This document shows, in pieces, positions 18,156-25,784 of a stretch of DNA of 64,000 nt. The notes under the pieces were generated by a model. The model made no database searches. It saw nothing but the letters and a program-made list of their open reading frames with translations, and was not told where the DNA came from. How positions within the stretch are numbered: position 1 is the stretch's first letter; the number at the start of each line of letters is the position of its first letter. The DNA comes from an uncultured Alistipes sp. GTDB lineage: Bacteria; Bacteroidota; Bacteroidia; Bacteroidales; Rikenellaceae. The DNA lies in NCBI GenBank assembly GCA_900769405.1, contig CAAGGL010000013.1, forward strand, positions 8,431 through 72,430, read 5' to 3'. Made by a program: the position numbers and the translations under genes.

Positions 18156-18719
18156 TTACATCAACTCAATGATAATCACACCGTTGGCGATATCGCCATA
18201 CTCCTTGTACTGCTCGGCACTCGAATCCTTCAACACGGAGATTGCCTTGATCTGCTGGGGGTCGATCTTATCCATATCCTTGATTACCTGCTTTTTACCG
18301 TCGGTCGTCACGGTCAGGATCAGCGGATCACCCGCCTTCGCCTTACCACTCATAACAACGGTCTTAACCTCGCGCGGCTCGCCAACTTTTTGCTTCTCGC
18401 TTTTGATTCGGACAACCTTCGTGTTCTGGTCAACCGTAACCGACGTGTTTTCGAGATTGATATTCATCGGCTTGCCAGCCGTGCCGACCACAACCACCTC
18501 GCCCAGCGGACTTGTCGCCGCAACGGTGGTGATCAACGTAACTCCTTCGACGCCCTTAACCACATTGATGTTGCGAACATCGCTCGACGGCAGAGCATCC
18601 ACCTCGGCCTTAGTAACCACCTTACCATCAATAACGTAGAGCATCTTATCACTCTTCTCCTGTGCCGTTGCCGCGAAAGCTGCCAACGCAAAAACGGCCA
18701 TAATCAAATACTTTTTCAT
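18156..18719 (-). CDS. secreted protein with two TonB-plug-like repeats
   Basis: A 187-residue secreted protein (signal peptide ending AATAQ). It contains two copies of a motif seen in plugs of TonB-dependent receptors: residues ~27-65, LYVIDGKVVTKAEVDALPSS with VRNINVVKGVEGVTLITT, and residues ~128-187, ending IDPQQIKAISVLKDSS and GDIANGVIIIEL. Between them is a LGEVVVVGTAGK stretch like the plug start. No barrel follows. I do not recognise a named function; similar plug-like segments occur as C-termini of BlaR1/M56-type sensors, so a protein-protein interaction role is plausible. It is divergent from the kinase/regulator pair at 18884. Start at 18719 (MKKYLIM); an ATG at 18728 adds three residues. 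Confidence 0.8.
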   Translation of the reverse strand: MKKYLIMAVFALAAFAATAQEKSDKMLYVIDGKVVTKAEVDALPSSDVRNINVVKGVEGVTLITTVAATSPLGEVVVVGTAGKPMNINLENTSVTVDQNTKVVRIKSEKQKVGEPREVKTVVMSGKAKAGDPLILTVTTDGKKQVIKDMDKIDPQQIKAISVLKDSSAEQYKEYGDIANGVIIIELM

Positions 18720-18777
18720 TGTGTTCATTCGTTTTAGTTTGTAAATTTTCGTGTGCGGAAACCGGTTTTTCCGAGAG

Positions 18778-18785
18778 CAAAGATA
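18778..18785 (-). promoter_or_regulatory. -7 promoter element of the plug-like gene
   Basis: On the minus strand TATCTTTG matches TAnnTTTG, about 60 bp before the start codon. Confidence 0.6.
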
Positions 18786-18817
18786 GCACACTTTCCGCGC
18801 AGAAAACGTGAACCGAG

Positions 18818-18844
18818 TGTTAAGAAATGTTAACAAATGTTAAC
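18818..18844. promoter_or_regulatory. triple TGTTAA direct repeat, candidate response-regulator operator
   Basis: TGTTAAG (18818), TGTTAAC (18828) and TGTTAAC (18838) are spaced exactly 10 bp apart, between the two divergent promoters and 4 bp upstream of the -33 TTG of the kinase promoter. OmpR-family regulators typically bind direct repeats with helical-turn spacing. Binding by the regulator at 20118 is inferred. Confidence 0.65.
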
Positions 18845-18848
18845 TCCA

Positions 18849-18878
18849 TTGCACGTGTCGTTTTTATCGCTACCTTTG
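18849..18878 (+). promoter_or_regulatory. promoter of the histidine kinase/response regulator operon
   Basis: TTG (18849-18851), 19-bp spacer, TACCTTTG (18871-18878). Transcription would start within a few bases of the ATG at 18884, predicting a leaderless or nearly leaderless mRNA. Confidence 0.7.
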
Positions 18879-18883
18879 TATAT

Positions 18884-20128
18884 ATGAAAACCCCGAAGAG
18901 CCAAATATCGCAACATTTCTTCCGCCGAATCTCGATCGTCGTGGTCGCTTCGTTGGTCTTACTCGCTGCTGTTCAGTGCTTTTGGGGCTGGCGAATGTAT
19001 CGAAACCAAGTCGCAGATTTCGAACGCCGCGTCGAATCCGCAACCTACAAATCGATCTACAAGGCTTTCCGAATGGACGCTATCCCAGGGTTGACCGTCG
19101 CCGAACATATCAATATCGACCTCAACGAATTCGCGCTTTTCTTCGAACCTAACCTGCTGGAATTGGACGCTTTACAACCATATACAGCCGAAGTCCTCGA
19201 CCTCACGGCTAACGATCGCGTGATGATGAGTCGCGGCGAGGTCGGCACGATCCGCAACCCAATGGTGACGCTCGTCGAGATCGATGACGACGCGATTTTC
19301 GGTCTGCGACTGACAATCGAAGTGCCCCATCGCCAATTCCTTAGCCAGATGTGGGGTCTGCTGGCCTCGTCAATAGTGATCATAGTGCTGCTGAGCGCAG
19401 TGCTTATCTATCTGATTCACACAATGTTCGAGCAACGTACCGTCGAGCAGATGCGACGCGATTTCACTCACAACATCACTCACGAGTTGAAAACCCCGAT
19501 CTCGGTTGCCGTGGCTGCGACCGACGCAATGCGCAACTTCTCGGCCGACGCCGACATCGAACGCCGCAGTCGCTACCTCGAAATCATCGAGTCGCAACTC
19601 TCACAACTCACAGCGATGGTCGAGCGTATTCTGACCGTATCGGTCGAGGGACGACAAGCTAAACTCTCGATCGAGCAAGTGGCTCTGCGCGAGATGTTTG
19701 AGCAGATCATCGAGGGGATCCAACTTAGCGATAACGAGCAGGTCGAACTACATATCGACTGCGACGAGAGGTTGATCGTTACGGCCGATCCCTACCACCT
19801 GAGAAGTGTAGTTATGACGCTCATTGACAACGCCTTGAAGTATGGCGGGCGCCCTCTCGCCATTACCCTCGCGGCGGTCAAAGTCGAGGGCGCGACTGAG
19901 ATTCGCGTGGCAGACAACGGTTGTGGCATTGCGCGCGAACATCTACCCCACCTCTTCGAGAAATTCTACCGTGTACCGTCGGGCGACCTGCAACGTCCTC
20001 GCGGCTACGGGCTGGGGCTCTACTACGCTCGACAAATTATTGAGGCTCACCGAGGTTCAATCCGCGCCACAAGTCAAACCAATCGCGGCACCACCATAAT
20101 TATTAAACTCCCTGAAAATGAACAATAA
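18884..20128 (+). CDS. sensor histidine kinase
   Basis: A 414-residue inner-membrane two-component kinase. Two membrane helices (ISIVVVASLVLLAAVQCFW and LASSIVIIVLLSAVLIYLI) flank a ~130-residue periplasmic sensor region with no recognised domain. The HisKA segment carries FTHNITHELKTP with the phospho-accepting histidine near residue 200. The ATPase domain shows the N box (LIDNALKYGG), G1 (VADNGCGIA), F box (LFEKFYRV) and G2 (GYGLGLYYARQIIE). The start at 18884 sits immediately after the promoter; a longer frame to 18827 would start upstream of transcription. The partner regulator overlaps its end by 11 bp. Confidence 0.93.
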   Translation: MKTPKSQISQHFFRRISIVVVASLVLLAAVQCFWGWRMYRNQVADFERRVESATYKSIYKAFRMDAIPGLTVAEHINIDLNEFALFFEPNLLELDALQPYTAEVLDLTANDRVMMSRGEVGTIRNPMVTLVEIDDDAIFGLRLTIEVPHRQFLSQMWGLLASSIVIIVLLSAVLIYLIHTMFEQRTVEQMRRDFTHNITHELKTPISVAVAATDAMRNFSADADIERRSRYLEIIESQLSQLTAMVERILTVSVEGRQAKLSIEQVALREMFEQIIEGIQLSDNEQVELHIDCDERLIVTADPYHLRSVVMTLIDNALKYGGRPLAITLAAVKVEGATEIRVADNGCGIAREHLPHLFEKFYRVPSGDLQRPRGYGLGLYYARQIIEAHRGSIRATSQTNRGTTIIIKLPENEQ

Positions 20129-20813
20129 AACACGCATACTACTTGCCGAAGATGAACAAATGTTGGCCGAGATTCTGAGCGATACGCTCTCGGATCGCGG
20201 ATTTTCGGTGCAGCTGGCCTACGACGGCGAGCAGGCACTCAGTGCGATGCGTAGCGAGAGTTTCGATGTGGTTGTTACCGACGTGATGATGCCCCGAATG
20301 GATGGCTACACCCTCGCGCGAAGGCTGCGCGCCGAGGGATACAAGACCCCGATCCTCTTTCTCACCGCCCGCTCAGCAACCGAGGATGTTGTGCGAGGAT
20401 TCGAAGTCGGAGGTAACGATTTCCTGCGTAAACCGTTCGCCATCGACGAGCTGATCGTTCGAATACAAGCACTGGCTGGTCGCATCAATCGTTCCGAGGA
20501 GTTCGAATCTGAATTCCAATTAGGTAAGTATCAATTCGATACAAAGAGTTCGACACTCTCGATCGGGAATATTCGCACAACGCTTTCGGCACGTGAAGCG
20601 GCAGTTCTCGTTCGCCTTTGTCACCAAAAAGAGAGTACGGTCGAGGCCGCCGGATTGCTGCGCGAATTGTGGGGCGACGACAATTTTTTCAATCTACGCA
20701 GCCTGAATGTCTACATCTCGCGCCTACGCCGCCACCTCGCTGCCGACCCCTCCATCGAAATTATCAGCGTGCGAGGTATCGGCTACCGACTAACCGTCAA
20801 TCGCGACATATAA
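20118..20813 (+). CDS. OmpR-family response regulator
   Basis: A 231-residue response regulator with an N-terminal receiver domain (acidic pair Glu11/Asp12, phospho-accepting Asp55 in VVVTDVMMP, Thr83, Lys105 in FLRKPF) and a C-terminal winged-helix DNA-binding domain (residues ~130-228, ending NVYISRLRRHL..IEIISVRGIGYRL). Its ATG lies inside the kinase gene, so the pair is co-translated. It probably controls its own operon and the divergent plug-like gene through the TGTTAA repeats at 18818. Confidence 0.95.
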   Translation: MNNKTRILLAEDEQMLAEILSDTLSDRGFSVQLAYDGEQALSAMRSESFDVVVTDVMMPRMDGYTLARRLRAEGYKTPILFLTARSATEDVVRGFEVGGNDFLRKPFAIDELIVRIQALAGRINRSEEFESEFQLGKYQFDTKSSTLSIGNIRTTLSAREAAVLVRLCHQKESTVEAAGLLRELWGDDNFFNLRSLNVYISRLRRHLAADPSIEIISVRGIGYRLTVNRDI

Positions 20814-20823
20814 CCCCAACACA

Positions 20824-20858
20824 AAGAGGGCTGCCCCGAAAGGCGGCCCTCCTCTTTT
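20824..20858 (+). terminator. intrinsic terminator of the two-component operon
   Basis: A GC-rich stem (GAGGGCTGCC with GGCGGCCCTC, extended to AAGA/TCTT with a small bulge) followed by TTTT. Confidence 0.8.
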
Positions 20859-20909
20859 GTCCACATAATTATATGATCCTCAGTTCGTTATTCTGCGAAC
20901 CTCATTGTG

Positions 20910-20981
20910 TAGCCCCACCGCGACTCGAACGCGAATTTAGGGTTTAGGAAACCCTCGTTCTATCCCTTGAACTATGAGGCC
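20910..20981 (-). tRNA. tRNA-Arg (anticodon CCT)
   Basis: On the minus strand the sequence folds as a cloverleaf: acceptor GGCCTCA with TGGGGCT (G-U at the first pair), D arm with AGTTCAAGGGATAGAAC, anticodon stem AGGGT/ACCCT around loop TTCCTAA with anticodon CCT (complement at 20946-20948), and T arm with GTTCGAGTC. CCA is not encoded. It decodes AGG. Confidence 0.93.
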
Positions 20982-21069
20982 ATCAAAAAACGACAGACGT
21001 AAGCACGCTCCCCCGACCATTCGAGGGGCACTACTCCCGTCTGTCGTAATCTATTGCTCGTACGGCTCG

Positions 21070-22083
21070 CTACTTCGAGAAGTTGCCTCCGTCGTAGGCC
21101 CATTTGAGGTAAACCGAACCCCAAGTGAAGCCACCACCGAACGCTGCAAGAATCAGGTTATCGCCCTTCTTCAAGCGACTCTCGTAGTCCCACAAGCACA
21201 AAGGCAGTGTGGCCGAGGTGGTGTTACCATACTTTTCGATATTGATCATACACTTGTCGCGCTCCAAGCCCATACGCTTTGCCGTTGCATCGATGATGCG
21301 CAGGTTGGCCTGATGGGGCACAAGATAGCGAATGTCATCAGCCGAGAGGTTGTGGCGCTCCATCATTGCGACCGACACGTCGGCCATATTCGCCACGGCG
21401 GCCTTGAATACGGCCTGACCCTCCTGAGTGATTGTATGCCAATTGTTTGCTACGGTTTCGTGCGAAGCGGGATTCAACGATCCGCCCGCTTTCATATGAA
21501 GGTGCTTCTCACCCGAACCGTCCGAGTGGAGCAGGTGATCAATCACACCCAAGCCCTCCTCGTTAGGCTCCAAAAGTACCGCACCCGCGCCATCACCAAA
21601 GATGGGGCACGTTGCGCGATCGTGATAATCGACAATCGACGACATCTTCTCGGCGCCGACTACCACCACTTTTTTACACGCACCTGTCTCGATATACTTA
21701 CTTCCCGTTGCCAGAGCGAACAAGAATCCGCTACAAGCAGCCGACATATCAAATGCGAATGCATTCGAACAACCAGCCTGATATGCGATCATATTGCCCG
21801 TCGAGGGGAAGATCATATCGGGAGTTACTGTTGCGCAAATTACCAAGTCAATGTCCTTCGGGTCGGTACCGGTCTTTTCCAAGAGTTCTTTGACCGCCAT
21901 CGAGCCCATATACGACGATGCTTTGGTCGGATCTTTCAGGATGTGGCGGGTTTTGATTCCGATACGGGTCATAATCCACTCATCCGTAGTATCGACCATT
22001 CGACTCAGCTCGTCATTATCAAGGATGTAGTCGGGGAGATAAGCGCCTACACCGGTAATTGCGGCTGTAATCTTTTTGTTCAT
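21070..22083 (-). CDS. fabH: beta-ketoacyl-ACP synthase III
   Basis: Catalyses the first condensation of fatty-acid synthesis, joining acetyl- or branched acyl-CoA to malonyl-ACP. The 337-residue protein has the full catalytic triad: Cys117 in MSAACSGF, His257 in VPHQANLR and Asn287 in YGNTTSAT, and the GGGFTWG C-terminal loop. It is the last gene of the yceD-rpmF-plsX-fabH operon; its ATG overlaps the plsX stop by one base. Confidence 0.97.
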   Translation of the reverse strand: MNKKITAAITGVGAYLPDYILDNDELSRMVDTTDEWIMTRIGIKTRHILKDPTKASSYMGSMAVKELLEKTGTDPKDIDLVICATVTPDMIFPSTGNMIAYQAGCSNAFAFDMSAACSGFLFALATGSKYIETGACKKVVVVGAEKMSSIVDYHDRATCPIFGDGAGAVLLEPNEEGLGVIDHLLHSDGSGEKHLHMKAGGSLNPASHETVANNWHTITQEGQAVFKAAVANMADVSVAMMERHNLSADDIRYLVPHQANLRIIDATAKRMGLERDKCMINIEKYGNTTSATLPLCLWDYESRLKKGDNLILAAFGGGFTWGSVYLKWAYDGGNFSK

Positions 22084-23036
22084 TAATTTTTGTTTATGAC
22101 TTTTTTCAGTTTTTCAGTCAAGTCAGCTTTGATTGTCTTTTCGGTTTGCAGGATCATGTTCTTGATTGCCAGGGGAGTAGAGCAACCATGACCAATAACT
22201 ACCGGAGCGTTGATACCCAAAACGGGAGTGCCGCCGACTACCTCATAATTCAGTCCGTCGAGGAAGGGGTTCTCGACGCCCATTTTCTTCATTATGTGGT
22301 ACAAGCTTTCGGCCTGCTTCAACACTACGTTACCCATAAAACCATCGCAGACAATAACATCAGCGATCTTGCTCGTGAAGAGCTGTGTGCCTTCGATATT
22401 ACCTACGAAATTGAATTCACCATTATTGTTGGCCATCAACTCGTGAGTTGCCTTAGCCTGTGCATTACCCTTCTCGCGCTCCTCGCCGATGTTGAGCAAT
22501 GCAACGCGCGGATTCTCGATGCCCAATACGTGCTGAGCATAGACGCTACCCAGAATTGCGTACTGGTAGAGCACCTCAGGTTTGCAATCGACATTTAGAC
22601 CCACGTCCAGAATCAGGCCCGAACGACCCGTAACGGTGGGAATCAGCGACGAGATCGTAGGACGCATAACGCCTTCGATCGGCTTCACTGCATACATCGA
22701 GCCAACCATCATAGCACCCGTACTGCCGGCACTCGCGAAACCGTCAATAAGACCTTTGGCGAGATAACCAAAACCTACGGTGATACTCGAATTGGGCTTC
22801 TGCGTGAAAGCCTTTGCGGGGTGATCCGACATCTCGATGACCTCAGTGGTAGGTACGATATCGAACGTCGAAAGGGGACAATTCTCGCGTTCGAGAATCG
22901 CCTCAATCTGATCCTTCGCACCAAACAATACGATACGACTATCCTCACCGATGGCTGCTGCGGCCGCAATAGCGCCCATCACAGCTGCCTCGGGAGCAAA
23001 GTCGCCACCCATTGCATCAATACCTATTTTATACAT
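22083..23036 (-). CDS. plsX: phosphate acyltransferase PlsX
   Basis: Converts acyl-ACP to acyl-phosphate for phospholipid synthesis, acting as a peripheral membrane enzyme. The 317-residue protein starts IGIDAMGGDFAPEA, the family signature, and contains KPNSSITVGFGYLAKG, SAGSTGAMMVG and ILDVGLNVDCKPE. It sits between rpmF and fabH, and coupling to fabH by one-base overlap links phospholipid and fatty-acid synthesis. Confidence 0.97.
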   Translation of the reverse strand: MYKIGIDAMGGDFAPEAAVMGAIAAAAAIGEDSRIVLFGAKDQIEAILERENCPLSTFDIVPTTEVIEMSDHPAKAFTQKPNSSITVGFGYLAKGLIDGFASAGSTGAMMVGSMYAVKPIEGVMRPTISSLIPTVTGRSGLILDVGLNVDCKPEVLYQYAILGSVYAQHVLGIENPRVALLNIGEEREKGNAQAKATHELMANNNGEFNFVGNIEGTQLFTSKIADVIVCDGFMGNVVLKQAESLYHIMKKMGVENPFLDGLNYEVVGGTPVLGINAPVVIGHGCSTPLAIKNMILQTEKTIKADLTEKLKKVINKN

Positions 23037-23060
23037 AATGTATCGATTTTTCGGTTAGCA

Positions 23061-23091
23061 AAAAAAGCCCCGCACCGTTAAGGTGTGAGGC
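23061..23091 (-). terminator. intrinsic terminator between rpmF and plsX
   Basis: Minus-strand stem GCCTCACACC/GGTGCGGGGC (one G-T pair, one mismatch) followed by a run of T. It lies inside the operon, 25 bp before plsX, so it probably gives partial read-through and more L32 than PlsX/FabH. Confidence 0.8.
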
Positions 23092-23108
23092 AAGAAAATT
23101 GTGGAGGT

Positions 23109-23294
23109 CTATTCCTCAGCCTTCTTCTCGATGGCCAGCTTGCCGCGATAGAAACCGCACTCGGGGCAAACGCGGTGGTAGAGAGTAGCCGCGCCGCAGT
23201 TCGAGCATACAGCAACAGTAGGAGCAACCGCCTTGTAGTGGGTTCTTCTCTTGTCTCGTCTGGTCGACGATACTTTGTGTTTAGGATGTGCCAT
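23109..23294 (-). CDS. rpmF: 50S ribosomal protein L32
   Basis: A 61-residue ribosomal protein starting MAHPKHKVSSTRRDKRR, with a four-cysteine zinc ribbon (CSNCG and CPECG). It is placed in the usual yceD-rpmF-plsX-fabH order. Confidence 0.98.
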   Translation of the reverse strand: MAHPKHKVSSTRRDKRRTHYKAVAPTVAVCSNCGAATLYHRVCPECGFYRGKLAIEKKAEE

Positions 23295-23417
23295 TTGTCT
23301 ATAAATTTATAAAGTTTAACTTTCTCTCCTTCTCTTACTTACTAATGGTAGATCGTTCGTGCTTGAACTCTTCGCTCTACTCCGTGCGAGAGCCGACCTC
23401 CACGAACCCCCTTGCCG

Positions 23418-23981
23418 TTAGTTCTTCTCCATCTCCGCTTTCAGCGCTGCCAGCTTGGCCCACTGTTCGCGGTTCGCCTCATCGAGCTCCTCGTCGCGCT
23501 CTGCCTCCTCGGCCATCTGCTCGAACTCCTCCTCGCTGACCGTCGTGAAACGTGCCAACATCTCGGGGTTGCAGTCGCCCTCGGCGTGAACGCGGCTGTA
23601 AGGCAGGCTGAGCACGATGCTGTCGTAGATGTAACGACCGAGCTCCACCTCGCCCTCGCTCGGATTAAGCCAGAGAACCTCGCCATCGAATTCGATCTCG
23701 TCCTCCGAGAATTTCACGAGTACCTGATCTTCAAATTCGATCGGCAAAATGCAGTCATCGAGGCAGCGATCGCACTCAACGGTCACTTCACCTCGGATCT
23801 GAACATCAAGCGTCAGCATCGACGCCGCCTTGGTCACTTCGATCGAAACCTTGGCTGCACCGTGCTTCACCTCTGTACTCTCAAATGCCTGAAACAGAGC
23901 GTCATCGACCTCGAAATCGAACTGATGAACGCCAATTTTCAGGCCCTTGAAGGGCACAATATATCGCTTCAAAATCTCCAT
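23418..23981 (-). CDS. yceD: DUF177 (YceD) protein
   Basis: A 187-residue member of the DUF177/YceD family, linked in bacteria and chloroplasts to 23S rRNA accumulation and usually encoded upstream of rpmF. The family core appears as VTVECDRCLDDCILPIEFEDQVLVKF with the paired cysteines, and the LNPSEGEVELGRYIYDSIVLSLP segment. The acidic C-terminus (EEEFEQMAEEAERDEELDEA) is typical. I set the start at 23981 (MEILKRYIVPF), directly downstream of a strong promoter; a longer frame to 24203 crosses that promoter. Confidence 0.93.
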   Translation of the reverse strand: MEILKRYIVPFKGLKIGVHQFDFEVDDALFQAFESTEVKHGAAKVSIEVTKAASMLTLDVQIRGEVTVECDRCLDDCILPIEFEDQVLVKFSEDEIEFDGEVLWLNPSEGEVELGRYIYDSIVLSLPYSRVHAEGDCNPEMLARFTTVSEEEFEQMAEEAERDEELDEANREQWAKLAALKAEMEKN

Positions 23982-24000
23982 TTTGACTGCAAATAGGCTA

Positions 24001-24031
24001 CAAAGGTACACATTTACACGTAAATAGCAAA
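24001..24031 (-). promoter_or_regulatory. promoter of the yceD-rpmF-plsX-fabH operon
   Basis: Minus strand: TTTG (24031-24028), exactly 19-bp spacer, TACCTTTG (24008-24001), 20 bp before the yceD ATG. This is one of the cleanest promoters in the window. Confidence 0.8.
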
Positions 24032-24050
24032 ATTTTTGACATTTAGTTTG

Positions 24051-24058
24051 TAAATTTG
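24051..24058 (+). promoter_or_regulatory. -7 promoter element of the small unknown gene at 24081
   Basis: TAAATTTG fits TAnnTTTG, 23 bp before the ATG; no proper -33. Confidence 0.45.
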
Positions 24059-24080
24059 TAGCGCTAAACCAATTTTGTCT

Positions 24081-24476
24081 ATGGCCGAAACAGCAACATA
24101 TTCGATTACGCTCACCACCAATTTCGACGAGTGGGAGCGATACAATGTTTTTATGATGGGCGAGTGTCGCTCTGCCGACGGTGCCGACAAGGGTTTCATT
24201 CACCTCATCTCGCGCGGCACCGCAAACGGCAACACCTTCACCCCCTCGCCCGCCGCGCGCCGATGCCTGACGCTCGACACGCCCGCCTGCGCAGCCTTCG
24301 ACCTATATATATATATTGTAGCAAACACCCTGCCCGCCTCGCGCATCATCAGTCAGTGTCCGCCCTTCGAGGTGCAGGTCACGATCGCGGACGGCACGGA
24401 CAAGGTTTACGCCAAGTCGCACACCGTAAATCAGTGGGGCGGCTCGACAATCTATATCGAGTTCCCGAAGGGGTAA
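24081..24476 (+). CDS. unknown small protein
   Basis: A 131-residue protein I do not recognise (MAETATYSITLTTNFDEWERYN...). It has no signal peptide or membrane segment, looks beta-rich (alternating hydrophobic stretches, ending QWGGSTIYIEFPKG), and is probably cytosolic. The start follows a TAnnTTTG promoter. A run of alternating TA (24304-24316) lies inside the coding sequence and encodes LYIYI. It converges with the gene at 24484 with only 7 bp between them. Confidence 0.65.
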   Translation: MAETATYSITLTTNFDEWERYNVFMMGECRSADGADKGFIHLISRGTANGNTFTPSPAARRCLTLDTPACAAFDLYIYIVANTLPASRIISQCPPFEVQVTIADGTDKVYAKSHTVNQWGGSTIYIEFPKG

Positions 24477-24483
24477 TTTGCTG

Positions 24484-24987
24484 TTAGATAGGCACGTGCC
24501 ACGTCACGCTTGCAACACGCTCGTCATCAAGCGAATATATTAAATAGTCATCAATCAGACCACCGTCAGCACAGCGCATAAAAATATATCCGCATCCGCG
24601 CTCCGCAAAATAGCGATGTTCGAACTTTTCGCCAACATTGATGTCGGCGTGCGCCATTCCGACCTCAACGCACAAACCATTGATTGACATTCGCGCGCCC
24701 GCATTCCACGCTCCAAACTCATAGACGACCCCATCGAGCAACGTAACCGCCATCGAATCATACTCGATCCGCTCGACCTCGCCACACAACGCCTCATCAT
24801 CGGTAAATCGCACCACTCGTTGTGGCTCGCCAAACAGCTCCGCAACACTCGCGCTATCGGCTCGATCCCCAATGCTAATATATTTATTATCAGATGAATA
24901 TAGACAAACACCTTCGGGCGACTGCACCGCCGAACTACACAACGTCGCAAACGCCGCCACTGCCGAAATCAACAACGCCCTCAACAT
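24484..24987 (-). CDS. unknown secreted protein
   Basis: A 167-residue protein with a signal peptide (MLRALLISAVAAFATLCSSA), probably periplasmic; the Cys17 context LATLCSS is a poor lipobox. The mature part has several cysteines (CLYSS, ALCGE, GLCVE, GCGYIFMRC). I do not recognise the family. Confidence 0.7.
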   Translation of the reverse strand: MLRALLISAVAAFATLCSSAVQSPEGVCLYSSDNKYISIGDRADSASVAELFGEPQRVVRFTDDEALCGEVERIEYDSMAVTLLDGVVYEFGAWNAGARMSINGLCVEVGMAHADINVGEKFEHRYFAERGCGYIFMRCADGGLIDDYLIYSLDDERVASVTWHVPI

Positions 24988-25009
24988 ATCCTAATTTATC
25001 AGGGAAATC

Positions 25010-25079
25010 GTGAATTGTGAATTGTGAATTGTGAATCGTGAATCGTGAATCGTGAATCGTGAATCGTGAATCGTGAATC
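25010..25079. repeat. ten-copy heptanucleotide tandem repeat
   Basis: Three units of GTGAATT followed by seven units of GTGAATC, uninterrupted, ending on the base next to the stop codon of the pseudouridine synthase gene. The unit matches the dispersed GTGAATT module found in other intergenic regions here. Confidence 0.95.
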
Positions 25080-25778
25080 CTACTTCACGCCGCACTCCTG
25101 CTCGAAGAAGCTCCACAGATTGTCGTTGTAGGGCACGGCCGCAACAACGCGCAGAGGCTCCTTACGCACGGGGTGGATCAGCTCGATCACGCGCGAATGG
25201 AGCGAGATGCCGCCATCGCGGTTCGAGCGCGGAGCACCATACTTCAAGTCGCCACGAATCGGGCAACCGATCTTCGAAAGCTGCGTGCGGATCTGGTGGT
25301 GACGACCCGTAAGTAGGTCAACCTCAATAAGATGATAGTTTGTACTGCCCGCCAGCGCGCGGTACTTCAATCGAGCCAACTTGGCATCGCCACGCGGCGA
25401 ATTATAGGCGTGTGAGCGGTTGTTCTTGCCGTCGCGGCTGATGTAGTGCACCAGCTCGCCCTCCTCAGGAACGGGCATCTTCTCGGTGATCGCCCAATAG
25501 GTCTTACGCACCTCGCCGCGGCGGATCATCTCGTTCAGGCGCACCAACGCCTTGCTCGTCTTGGCAAAGAGCACCGCGCCACTCACGGGGCGGTCGATGC
25601 GATGCACCACGCCCAGAAAAACGTCACCCGGTTTACGGTCGCGCTGCTTGATGAAGGCCTTGATCTGATCCTCCAACGCGCTCTCACCCGACGGGTCGGG
25701 CTGCACCAGATCACCACAATGTTTATTGACCACCAGCAGGTGGTTATCCTCGTAAATAATATCTTCTACTGCAAACAT
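25080..25778 (-). CDS. RluA-family pseudouridine synthase
   Basis: A 232-residue RNA pseudouridine synthase of the RluA group without an S4 domain. It has the catalytic-Asp motif VHRIDRPVSGAVLFAK, the GRHHQIRTQLSKIGCPIRGD segment and the ISLHSRVIELIHPV C-terminal motif. The target (rRNA or tRNA) cannot be told from the sequence. It follows cdd by 6 bp and is co-transcribed with it. Confidence 0.93.
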   Translation of the reverse strand: MFAVEDIIYEDNHLLVVNKHCGDLVQPDPSGESALEDQIKAFIKQRDRKPGDVFLGVVHRIDRPVSGAVLFAKTSKALVRLNEMIRRGEVRKTYWAITEKMPVPEEGELVHYISRDGKNNRSHAYNSPRGDAKLARLKYRALAGSTNYHLIEVDLLTGRHHQIRTQLSKIGCPIRGDLKYGAPRSNRDGGISLHSRVIELIHPVRKEPLRVVAAVPYNDNLWSFFEQECGVK

Positions 25779-25784
25779 AACTCG

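Noticed and set aside
20910..20981. tRNA-Arg as an integration site of a mobile element
   Set aside because: No integrase gene or repeated tRNA 3' end is present within the window around it.
25010..25079. CRISPR-like array
   Set aside because: Units are 7 bp and contiguous without spacers, and no cas genes are present.
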